NCBI GenBank assembly: GCA_027858355.1
Contig: JAQICW010000412.1
Location: 1 to 11,011, forward strand
Reading direction: 5' to 3'
DNA: 11,011 nucleotides
Source of the DNA: Desulfobacula sp.
Lineage (GTDB): Bacteria; Desulfobacterota; Desulfobacteria; Desulfobacterales; Desulfobacteraceae
Numbering within the stretch: the first letter of the stretch is position 1; each line of letters starts with the position of its first letter. The translations under genes and the position numbers were made by a program. A model generated the notes under the pieces. That model saw only the letters and a list, made by a program, of their open reading frames with translations. It ran no database searches and had not been told where the DNA came from. Below, piece by piece: positions 1-5,710 of the stretch.

Positions 1-17
1 GTTTTAAATTTATTAAC

Positions 18-49
18 TAAACTGTATTTATCATTAGTATTTCAGTTTA
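18..49. promoter_or_regulatory. Candidate HipB operator (inverted repeat)
   Basis: TAAACTG (18-24) and CAGTTTA (43-49) form a perfect 7-bp inverted repeat with an 18-bp spacer. It encloses the -35 box and abuts the -10 box. HipB-type antitoxins bind palindromes in their own promoter and autoregulate, so this is the natural operator candidate. Only one copy is visible, and the region is AT-rich, so chance is possible. Confidence 0.4.
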
Positions 50-55
50 TATAAT
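28..55 (+). promoter_or_regulatory. Predicted sigma70 promoter of hipBA
   Basis: A perfect -10 box TATAAT lies at 50-55. A weaker -35 box TTATCA (4 of 6 matches) lies at 28-33, with a 16-nt spacer. Transcription would start near 62, giving a leader of only about 13 nt and no clear Shine-Dalgarno before the ATG at 75. That suggests weak, near-leaderless translation of the antitoxin. The -10 match is good; the -35 assignment is tentative. Confidence 0.5.
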
Positions 56-74
56 TTTTAAATTTTGTATTTTT

Positions 75-344
75 ATGAATATATTATTAAAACAATTAAA
101 AATAGCGAGGCTGGAAAAAGGGCTGAAACAATCCGAATTTGGTAAAAAGCTTGGCCTACCTCAAAGCCATATCTCAAAAATTGAACGGGGAGGAACAGAT
201 CCGCGTTTATCCACTGTCATTGACATGGCGCGTATTGTTGACAGTGAACTGATACTGGTTTCCAGGAGGATGGTACCTATCATCAGATCCATGATAGAAG
301 GCGGAAATGATCAAGAACCCATGTGGAAACCAGATGAAAAATGA
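75..344 (+). CDS. hipB: HipB-like antitoxin, Xre-family HTH protein
   Basis: This is an 89-residue DNA-binding protein with a single Cro/C1-type helix-turn-helix at about residues 4-62. The recognition region LPQSHISKIERG (28-39) is typical of Xre/HipB proteins. By family knowledge it neutralises the HipA kinase and, alone or with HipA, represses its own promoter. The C-terminal tail (about 76-89, ending in EPMWKPDE) resembles the Trp/Pro/acidic tails of other HipB proteins. The stop codon overlaps the hipA start as ATGA, implying translational coupling and a two-gene operon. The ATG at 75 is the first in frame after the promoter, but no Shine-Dalgarno precedes it. The neighbouring HipA makes the assignment firm. 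Confidence 0.9.
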   Translation: MNILLKQLKIARLEKGLKQSEFGKKLGLPQSHISKIERGGTDPRLSTVIDMARIVDSELILVSRRMVPIIRSMIEGGNDQEPMWKPDEK

Positions 345-1561
345 AAGGTGAACTGGAAATATTATTGGGTGAAATTCCGGTTGGAACATTAACGCTGTTT
401 GAAGGTGATAGAACAATTTTCACCTTTGGTGAAGATTACATCAATACAGTCAGGCGGCCGGTACTCAGCCAGGCCTTTCTCAATATGGCGGGCGAACTGA
501 TTACTGAGTTCAGGCCGACACGAACGAAACTGCACCCCTTTTTCTCTAATCTTCTGCCGGAAGGTCATCTGAGGACATACCTTGCTGAACGTGGAGGTGT
601 AATGCCTGAACGAGAATACATGTTACTGCAGCTGCTTGGTTCTGACCTTCCCGGAGCAATAATAGTCAAGCCAGATGGTCACATCCTGCATGGGGCAAAA
701 AGCAAAAAAGAAACTAAAACTGAAACAATAAGAGGTGCCTCACCTTACAGATTCTCTCTGGCAGGGGTACAGCTTAAATTTTCAGCCATATATGAATCAA
801 AGGGTGGATTGACCATTCCGACAAAAGGTGTAGGGGGAGACTGGATTGTAAAATTACCCTCACAAAGCTTTATACACGTCCCGGAAAATGAATGGTCAAT
901 GCTTCACCTGGCCGGTGAATCAGGTATCCCAGTACCTGAAAACCATATCGTTCCATTGAACAAGATTAATAACTTACCTGATTTAGGCATTTTTTCAGAT
1001 AAGAATGCACTGGCAGTGAAAAGATTTGATAGAAAAGAAAATGGCTCACGTATTCATATCGAAGATTTTGCACAAGTATATAGTCAATATCCGCACAACA
1101 AATACGGGAAAGTCAGCTGCCTGAATATCGCTAATATGTTGTGGACATTGACAGGTGAACAAGGCTTAACTGACTTTATCCGACGTCTGGTTTTCACCAT
1201 CATCATTGGTAATGGTGATATGCATCTGAAAAACTGGTCATTTATCTATTATGATGGCATTGCACCAACACTCTCCCCTGCCTATGATTTTGTTTCAACG
1301 GTTCCCTATATTCCGAATGATACATTGGCGCTGACAATATCAAACACAAAGAAATTTGAAGAAATTACCATCTACCATTTCCGACAATTAGCAGAAAAAG
1401 CTGGACTCCCTGTGTATCTCGTCCTGCAAACAGTGAAAGAAACGATTGATACAGTGATATCCGCCTGGGAAACCCATCGTTTGCACTATGACTTGCCTAA
1501 AGAGATTATTGATCGCATTAATAAACATATAAGACGATTAAGTTTATCCAAATCTATTTAA
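341..1561 (+). CDS. hipA: HipA-like serine/threonine kinase toxin
   Basis: This 406-residue protein is close to the usual HipA length of about 410-440. The N-terminal HipA subdomain spans about 1-110 and the HipA_C kinase domain about 133-365. Visible motifs are: FSLAGVQLKFSA (138-149), matching the loop whose serine is autophosphorylated in E. coli HipA (here Ser139); WIVKLPS (168-174), with likely ATP-binding Lys171; the catalytic loop GNGDMHLKN (290-298), with Asp293 and Asn298; and AYDF (314-317), with metal-binding Asp316. All key kinase residues appear intact. Known HipA toxins phosphorylate glutamyl-tRNA synthetase or other targets and cause growth arrest or persistence; the target here cannot be read from sequence. 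It overlaps hipB by 4 nt and faces the MazF module convergently. Confidence 0.93.
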   Translation: MKGELEILLGEIPVGTLTLFEGDRTIFTFGEDYINTVRRPVLSQAFLNMAGELITEFRPTRTKLHPFFSNLLPEGHLRTYLAERGGVMPEREYMLLQLLGSDLPGAIIVKPDGHILHGAKSKKETKTETIRGASPYRFSLAGVQLKFSAIYESKGGLTIPTKGVGGDWIVKLPSQSFIHVPENEWSMLHLAGESGIPVPENHIVPLNKINNLPDLGIFSDKNALAVKRFDRKENGSRIHIEDFAQVYSQYPHNKYGKVSCLNIANMLWTLTGEQGLTDFIRRLVFTIIIGNGDMHLKNWSFIYYDGIAPTLSPAYDFVSTVPYIPNDTLALTISNTKKFEEITIYHFRQLAEKAGLPVYLVLQTVKETIDTVISAWETHRLHYDLPKEIIDRINKHIRRLSLSKSI

Positions 1562-1614
1562 TTAATGCTGAAATACAGATAAAAGAATATGGCACAATAC
1601 TTGTAAGAAGAAAG

Positions 1615-1642
1615 ATGTCCGCGGAATTATGTCCCCGGAATT
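1615..1642. repeat. Two tandem 14-bp repeats, ATGTCCgCGGAATT
   Basis: ATGTCCGCGGAATT (1615-1628) is followed directly by ATGTCCCCGGAATT (1629-1642), with one mismatch. The unit lies in the 196-bp gap between the convergent hipA and mazF genes. An 11-bp part, CGGAATTAATA, recurs at 2445-2455 on the other side of the MazF module. The rest of the gap holds a GC hairpin and a CTTTGTG repeat, with no gene. Confidence 0.7.
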
Positions 1643-1717
1643 AATAAACCCTGGAAAAAAATTTAGCTTTTAATCTCCAAGACCCAGAAAAGGAGTTGTT
1701 TAGGAAACACGAACGAA

Positions 1718-1734
1718 CCGGGGCAATCCCCCGG
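1718..1734. other. GC-rich hairpin, no T-tract
   Basis: CCGGGG (1718-1723) pairs with CCCCGG (1729-1734) around a 5-nt loop. It sits between the convergent hipA and mazF genes, where a bidirectional terminator could be useful. No T-run follows on either strand, so it is not a canonical intrinsic terminator. It directly abuts the CTTTGTG dispersed repeat and may be part of the same repeat element. Confidence 0.45.
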
Positions 1735-1735
1735 C

Positions 1736-1751
1736 TGTGCCTTTGTGTGAG
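1736..1751. repeat. Dispersed CTTTGTG repeat, copy 1
   Basis: TGTGCCTTTGTGTGAG is identical to the 16 bp at 2488-2503, in the same orientation. It lies 6 bp beyond the 3' end of the mazF-like gene. In both copies TACAAATT follows shortly after (1752-1759 and 2513-2520), so this is part of a shared flank and not an isolated match. Confidence 0.7.
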
Positions 1752-1757
1752 TACAAA

Positions 1758-2117
1758 TTATAATGTAAGCTCAAAAACAATCAATAAAGCCTGATTTATT
1801 TCCTGCATTTTAGAATCCGACAATTTACCAAGAATTCTCGCCAGCCGGTGACGATAATCAATAGGACGTGTTTGCAAACAATCTGCCACGGATTTTTTTA
1901 ATAAACCATTCTCCTGTGAAGGAATAAGTTCAACATTGGTTTTTATTCGATTTTTTTTTGCACTCCACCCAGTAATGGGAACAACTTGAATAACTGGAAC
2001 TCTTTCATTATAAACATTATTGGTTACAATTATACATGGCCTGATTTTTCCTGTCTCTGAACCCTGAGTTGGATCAAGATTGACATCAACAATCATTCCT
2101 CTTTTCAATATTGTCAT
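1758..2117 (-). CDS. mazF: MazF/PemK-family endoribonuclease toxin
   Basis: This 119-residue protein has the PemK/MazF fold signature along its full length. The start RGMIVDVNLDPTQGSE (6-21) is followed by the diagnostic KIRPCIIVTN (24-33), with Arg26 at the catalytic-arginine position, then VVPITGW (45-51) with Thr49 at the catalytic threonine position. A later DCLQTRPID region (79-87) is also typical. MazF toxins are ribosome-independent mRNA interferases cutting at short specific sites; the site here is unknown. I chose the ATG at 2117-2115, because it overlaps the antitoxin stop as ATGA and GGATGG lies upstream at suitable spacing. An ATG three codons upstream (2126) is possible. It is the second gene of an antitoxin-toxin operon and converges on hipA. 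Confidence 0.92.
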   Translation of the reverse strand: MTILKRGMIVDVNLDPTQGSETGKIRPCIIVTNNVYNERVPVIQVVPITGWSAKKNRIKTNVELIPSQENGLLKKSVADCLQTRPIDYRHRLARILGKLSDSKMQEINQALLIVFELTL

Positions 2118-2347
2118 TCTGGCCATCCAGTCATAGCTTGCTCAGTCAAGTCTTTCAGATTTTCATCCTCAGAATAAATTTCAGAATACAATTCAGCTGA
2201 TTTTTTTAAATTCTCCAGTTCCAATTTATTTTTTAAATGATCAATAGCTGTTCGAATCAGAGAACTTTTATCTTTAAATCCATAGGTTTTAAAACTATTC
2301 AAAAAAGCTATTTGTTCTTCCTCAACACTAAATTTTGCCTGCTGCAT
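2114..2347 (-). CDS. Ribbon-helix-helix antitoxin paired with MazF
   Basis: This small acidic protein of 77 residues has an N-terminal ribbon-helix-helix pattern. A short beta strand (about QAKFSV, 3-8) is followed by two helices spanning about 9-40, with the DKSSLIRTAIDHL stretch as helix 2. The charged C-terminal part ends in DLTEQAMTGWPE, like the toxin-binding tails of MazE/CopG-type partners that insert a Trp into MazF. It should bind DNA as a dimer and neutralise the downstream toxin. The start at 2347 is set by GGAGGA 4 nt upstream; an in-frame ATG at 2368 would place that Shine-Dalgarno inside the gene. The stop overlaps the toxin start. The family call rests on fold pattern and context. 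Confidence 0.8.
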   Translation of the reverse strand: MQQAKFSVEEEQIAFLNSFKTYGFKDKSSLIRTAIDHLKNKLELENLKKSAELYSEIYSEDENLKDLTEQAMTGWPE

Positions 2348-2392
2348 AGGTCCTCCATTTAGCACCAAATATTAGTCCCAATTTACGACCCT

Positions 2393-2421
2393 CTTATAGG
2401 TACAACATTAAAGAGAGTCAA
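2393..2421 (-). promoter_or_regulatory. Predicted promoter of the RHH-mazF operon
   Basis: On the minus strand TTGACT (2421-2416) is followed after exactly 17 nt by TATAAG (2398-2393). The TSS would be near 2386, giving a leader of about 40 nt before the antitoxin start at 2347. It points away from the vapBC promoter, and about 100 bp lie between the two promoters. Confidence 0.65.
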
Positions 2422-2475
2422 CAAAAAATATGCTCAAAAACCAGCGGAATTAATACCTTTCTCACTCCTGAGACA

Positions 2476-2503
2476 CCTTTGTGCCTTTGTGCCTTTGTGT
2501 GAG
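2476..2503. repeat. Dispersed CTTTGTG repeat, copy 2 (3 tandem 8-mers)
   Basis: CCTTTGTG occurs three times in tandem (2476-2499) and ends in TGAG. The last 16 bp match 1736-1751 exactly and in the same orientation. Upstream, CGGAATTAATA (2445-2455) matches 1636-1646. The copy lies between the divergent promoters of the MazF and VapBC modules; no gene is seen in 2348-2585. Confidence 0.75.
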
Positions 2504-2524
2504 TTTTCTTAATACAAATTGATA

Positions 2525-2553
2525 TTGACATTAAACGCCACCAGTAATATCAT
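2525..2553 (+). promoter_or_regulatory. Predicted sigma70 promoter of vapBC
   Basis: A consensus TTGACA at 2525-2530 and TATCAT (5 of 6 matches) at 2548-2553 are separated by 17 nt. The TSS would be near 2560. The -10 box lies inside the first of two palindromes, as expected for an autorepressed toxin-antitoxin promoter. Confidence 0.75.
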
Positions 2554-2571
2554 TACAAGTAATACTATTAC
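2544..2571. promoter_or_regulatory. Candidate VapB operator: two GTAAT-N3-ATTAC palindromes
   Basis: GTAAT-ATC-ATTAC (2544-2556) and GTAAT-ACT-ATTAC (2559-2571) are two 13-bp palindromes with identical arms, 15 bp apart centre to centre. They cover the -10 box and the predicted TSS and end just before the Shine-Dalgarno. Paired palindromes are the usual binding sites of AbrB-fold antitoxins with their toxin (toxin-dependent co-repression). Occupancy would block transcription start. Confidence 0.75.
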
Positions 2572-2585
2572 CGGGAGGCATAATC

Positions 2586-2810
2586 ATGAGAGTAACCACA
2601 AAAGGCCAGGTAACGATCCCCCAGGCTATTCGGGGAAAAATGGGAATAACCCCTTCAACCCAAGTTGATTTTATTGAAGAAAAAGGGCGCGTCTATTTAG
2701 TTAAAATAAACACAAAGGAAAAAACACAAAAATTCAGAGACTTGCGAGGGATTGCAACCGTAAAAATGACAACTGACGAGATCATGGCACTTACCCGAGA
2801 ATCAAAATGA
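2586..2810 (+). CDS. vapB: VapB-like antitoxin, SpoVT/AbrB fold
   Basis: This 74-residue protein has a swapped-hairpin AbrB DNA-binding domain at about 1-45. The opening TTKGQVTIPQAIRGKMGI (4-21) is the family signature. The C-terminal segment (about 46-74, FRDLRGIATVKMTTDEIMALTRESK region) should wrap the PIN toxin, and its GIATVKMTTDEIMALTR pattern is common in VapB antitoxins. GGGAGG (2573-2578) is 7 nt upstream of the ATG, a strong ribosome-binding site that fits an antitoxin made in excess. It overlaps vapC by 4 nt (ATGA) and probably represses the promoter at 2525-2553 through the two palindromes there. Confidence 0.9.
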   Translation: MRVTTKGQVTIPQAIRGKMGITPSTQVDFIEEKGRVYLVKINTKEKTQKFRDLRGIATVKMTTDEIMALTRESK

Positions 2811-3211
2811 CAAGGGTGCTTGTTGACTCAAATATTATTCTGGATGTTTTTCTAAATGATCCCAATTGGGCTGATTGGTCTGAATCCACTTTAGAAAAAT
2901 ATAGTCAGACTGGCATATTAAACATCAATCCAATAGTTTATACTGAAATCTCCATTGGCTTTGAGCGAATAGAGGAGCTTGAATTCGCAATCAATAAAAG
3001 CGGACTTCAGATCTTGGAAATTCCAAAAGAAGCACTTTTCTTAGCTGGAAAAGCTTTTTTACAATACAAAAAAAGAAAAGGCGTTAAGAAATCACCCTTG
3101 CCCGATTTTTATATTGGTGCCCAGGCAGCTGTGCTCAATTTAGATCTAATCACAAGGGATGTATCAAGATATCGAACATATTTTCCCAAAGTGAAATTAA
3201 TATGCCCTTGA
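2807..3211 (+). CDS. vapC: VapC-like PIN-domain ribonuclease toxin
   Basis: This 134-residue single PIN domain has the expected length. The four conserved acidic residues of the metal-dependent nuclease site are visible: Asp7 in VLVDSNIILD, Glu47 in VYTEIS, Asp100 in SPLPDFYIGAQA, and Asp118 in LITRDVSRY. The C-terminal TRDxxRYxxYFP pattern is typical of VapC. By family knowledge these toxins cleave tRNAs or rRNA; the substrate here is unknown. It is translationally coupled to vapB. Its stop lies 4 bp from the stop of the convergent TPR gene and no terminator is visible between them, so read-through antisense transcription into either gene is possible. Confidence 0.93.
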   Translation: MTRVLVDSNIILDVFLNDPNWADWSESTLEKYSQTGILNINPIVYTEISIGFERIEELEFAINKSGLQILEIPKEALFLAGKAFLQYKKRKGVKKSPLPDFYIGAQAAVLNLDLITRDVSRYRTYFPKVKLICP

Positions 3212-3215
3212 TATA

Positions 3216-5561
3216 CTATTGACCGTCTGCTTTCTTACGGATCTCATTCCAGTCCGGCTCAAGAATATCTTCGTCCTCCCCAGGCACCCCCGGAAAAGCC
3301 AAAGGCGCTTCAGGATCAAAAATCATATCCCCGTCAAAAACCTTCTCAGTATTATCTGTCTTAAGCTCTGCCAGCACCTGTTCAATCTGGTTTTTATCTT
3401 TATCCAAAAGCTCATATTCCAGGGCCGTTTCAAGCTTTTCTCTTGCTTCCAACAGCTTTCCCTGCCTGTAAAACAGCATGCCCTGGTGATATTTTATAAT
3501 TCCCTTGTCCGGGGCAAGTTCTTCTGCACGGGCCAGCATCCATTCTGCCTGGGAAAAAGTTTTCTTATGAAAATAGGCCCACCCCAGGGTGTCCATTAAC
3601 CAGGCTTTGCCAGGGGAGTTTTCATAGGCAGTCCTGGCCAGATCAAGGGCCCGGTCAAAATCTTTTCCGCTCTCAAGCAATAGCCAGGCAAGGTTACCTG
3701 TAACCAGGGAATTATCAGGAAATTTTTTAACTGCCTGGTCCAGGGTTTCAATAGCCAGGGATGTTTTGCCTATCCTGGCATAAAGGTCTGCAAGATCTGT
3801 CCATGCTTTTATATAGTATGGATTTTCTTGAGTGCATTGCTTTAATATTTCTTCAGCTTGAGTATTGTCTCCTGTTTTCTGATGCACTAAAGCAAGCAGC
3901 GTATATATATATCCAGGCACATTTTCCCGGCTCATGGCTGTTTCAAGAAAGTCCAAAGCTTTTTCATAATCTTCAAGCTTCAGACTGACCCTGGCCCCGA
4001 TATAATAAACCCCGGGCTGCCCATACCCCCTTTTAATTATCTTTTCAATTATATCCAGGGCTTTTCTCCCCTTTTTTTCATCCACCAGCAAAGAAGTATA
4101 CCTGTATAAAATATCATTTAATTCCAAGTTGCTGTTAATCAAATCTTCATAAATCTCAAGGGCTGGTGTGTATTTTCCCTGTTTTTCAAAAGACTGCCCA
4201 AGAAAAAAGAGCGAAGGCACATCTTCTGCAATGGAATAGGCTTTTGAAAACTCTTTGGCGGCTTTTTCATCCTTTTCCTGCTCCATGAGACAGAGTCCCT
4301 TTGCCCTGTACGCCCGTGCATTTAAAGGGTCCAGCAAAATCGCTTTTTCAAGATATTGAAGTGCCAGTTTATAATCCCTGTTTTTATAATGAAGCCCTGC
4401 CAGCACAATAAGGGTGTCAACATGATCAGGATTCATTACCAGGGCATGGATAAAGCTGTTTTCAGCAAGTTTGGTCTGGCCCCCTGCAAAATAGGCAATG
4501 CCCAGAAGATAGCGTGCTGATACCAGTCCTGGCCTGGTATCTGTCACATTTTTCAGATAGGATACTGCATAGGGAATTTTTCCCTTGAACAACCAGAATT
4601 TACCCCTTAATAAATTATAGTCCGATTCAGATTCCCTTATATTTTCTATCTTTTTAAGCATAAGTTCTGCCCTGTCCATCTCCAGCCCTGAAATAAAAAG
4701 ATCAGTCAGCATCAGCTTGAACCTGGAATCTTCAGGATACTCCCCTTCCAGTTCAATCAGGCTTTTTTCAGCCTTGTCTTTCATGCCGGCCTTAAAATAA
4801 AACTGGCACAGCCTTATTTTAAGCGTAATATTATCAGGATCATTTTCAATTGCCTCAAAAATACATTTTTCTGCATTAATTAAATCCCGGGCTATAAAAT
4901 AATAGTCAGACAAAAGCAGCAAATCTCCAGGGGTCCTGGAAATCTTATCCTGATTTTTTTCAATTCCTGATATCAATTTTCTGGCCCCATCAGGGTTACC
5001 TGCCTGATACAGGCAGATGGCAAGTTTTATGGTAATCCTGATATTGGCTTTATCCAGGCCCCTGGCACTTTGATACATTTGCTCAGCTTTAAGAAAATCA
5101 TTTGACATCATGAAAAGATCGCCGTGCAGAACAAAAAAATCAGCATCTTTTTCAAGCCTGCCTTTTAACAGGTCCAGAATTTTTAAGGCAGCTGCATTCT
5201 CACCTTTAAGCAGCAGTATTCTCACCAGATCCTTTTGGATCTCAAATGCTGAGGGATTTATTTTAACAGCTTGTTCAAAATATTTTTCTGCCTGGTCAAT
5301 TCTTGACAGCTTTAAATAAGCCTTTCCGATTTTATGGTATAAACCCGATTGGCCCGATTGGCCTGATTGGCCTGATTGGCCTGATTGACCATGTTGACCC
5401 GATTGCCCAGGTCCTTTGCCAATGGATTTATTCCAGTGTTGAATAGCAAGTTGATAGGACTTTTCTTCAAATGCTATGTTCCCTTTTTCTTCCCAGAAAA
5501 TGGCCTTGTCTTTACTGCAGCCGGATACAGAAAATATAATGCTGCACAAAAATAAAATCAT
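3216..5561 (-). CDS. Large TPR-repeat lipoprotein (PrsT-like)
   Basis: From the ATG at 5561 this is 781 residues. A hydrophobic N-terminus ends in lipobox VSGC, with Cys15 the lipidation site, so an envelope lipoprotein is likely. The rest is almost entirely 34-residue TPR units (A-x-x-x-F-x-x-A and P-x-x-x-x-A patterns) up to about residue 730, followed by an acidic, Pro-rich tail. The C-terminal units (TGNLAWLLLESG, then MDTLGWAYF and YHQGMLFYRQGK) match the end of PrsT-type TPR lipoproteins known near exosortase loci; no exosortase is present here. The frame stays open up to an ATG at 5714 (832 residues, ATGA overlap with the upstream gene), but those 51 residues translate a dispersed repeat and precede the signal peptide. 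I therefore prefer 5561, preceded only by a weak GGA. A Gly-Gln-Ser repeat interrupts the TPR array at residues 52-72. The partner is unknown; TPRs scaffold protein complexes. Confidence 0.82.
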   Translation of the reverse strand: MILFLCSIIFSVSGCSKDKAIFWEEKGNIAFEEKSYQLAIQHWNKSIGKGPGQSGQHGQSGQSGQSGQSGQSGLYHKIGKAYLKLSRIDQAEKYFEQAVKINPSAFEIQKDLVRILLLKGENAAALKILDLLKGRLEKDADFFVLHGDLFMMSNDFLKAEQMYQSARGLDKANIRITIKLAICLYQAGNPDGARKLISGIEKNQDKISRTPGDLLLLSDYYFIARDLINAEKCIFEAIENDPDNITLKIRLCQFYFKAGMKDKAEKSLIELEGEYPEDSRFKLMLTDLFISGLEMDRAELMLKKIENIRESESDYNLLRGKFWLFKGKIPYAVSYLKNVTDTRPGLVSARYLLGIAYFAGGQTKLAENSFIHALVMNPDHVDTLIVLAGLHYKNRDYKLALQYLEKAILLDPLNARAYRAKGLCLMEQEKDEKAAKEFSKAYSIAEDVPSLFFLGQSFEKQGKYTPALEIYEDLINSNLELNDILYRYTSLLVDEKKGRKALDIIEKIIKRGYGQPGVYYIGARVSLKLEDYEKALDFLETAMSRENVPGYIYTLLALVHQKTGDNTQAEEILKQCTQENPYYIKAWTDLADLYARIGKTSLAIETLDQAVKKFPDNSLVTGNLAWLLLESGKDFDRALDLARTAYENSPGKAWLMDTLGWAYFHKKTFSQAEWMLARAEELAPDKGIIKYHQGMLFYRQGKLLEAREKLETALEYELLDKDKNQIEQVLAELKTDNTEKVFDGDMIFDPEAPLAFPGVPGEDEDILEPDWNEIRKKADGQ
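5346..5408 (-). repeat. In-frame 9-bp minisatellite, 7 copies, encoding (GQS)n
   Basis: Seven consecutive 9-bp units with consensus CCTGATTGG on the plus strand encode Gly-Gln-Ser six times and Gly-Gln-His once. The central units are identical and the outer ones differ by one or a few bases. The tract falls at the junction between the first and second TPR units, so it probably forms a flexible linker of variable length. Unit length is a multiple of three, so copy-number change keeps the frame. Confidence 0.92.
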
Positions 5562-5596
5562 AAAAAAAATCCAGGCTTGATTATAATTCCGGCCAT
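5558..5596 (-). other. 12-codon ORF with strong Shine-Dalgarno at the TPR gene start
   Basis: On the minus strand GGGAGG (5608-5603) stands 6 nt before an ATG at 5596-5594. This ATG opens a 12-codon frame that ends in a TGA overlapping the ATG at 5561 (ATGA). Its hydrophobic product begins MAGIIIKPGFF. One extra T in the 8-T run just before 5561 would fuse it in frame to the lipoprotein signal. It may be a coupled leader ORF, the true start split by an indel, or a phase-variable start. Confidence 0.5.
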
Positions 5597-5606
5597 TTAA
5601 AACCTC

Positions 5607-5668
5607 CCACAAAGACACTAAGCCGCCAGGAGAAATATAGGCTCCGTGTCTTTGTGGCTTTGTGCGAG
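5607..5668. repeat. Hairpin-forming dispersed CTTTGTG repeat, copy 3
   Basis: CCACAAAGACAC (5607-5618) and GTGTCTTTGTGG (5646-5657) are a perfect 12-bp inverted repeat around a 27-nt centre that contains GGAG and CTCC arms. The right arm continues as CTTTGTGCGAG, close to the CTTTGTGTGAG of the copies at 1736 and 2476. It sits between the unknown membrane protein gene and the TPR gene. In mRNA the hairpin ends beside the GGGAGG Shine-Dalgarno. The element looks like a small non-coding REP/MITE-like insertion. Confidence 0.75.
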
Positions 5669-5710
5669 AATAGACCAGGTTAGAACCAGCCTCAAAAATC
5701 CAATAAGTTT

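Noticed and set aside
1718..1734. Intrinsic terminator between hipA and mazF
   Set aside because: The GC stem lacks a T-run on either strand, so only a hairpin is reported.
5346..5408. Possible CRISPR array
   Set aside because: The units are 9 bp, directly adjacent and without spacers, and code in frame for Gly-Gln-Ser.
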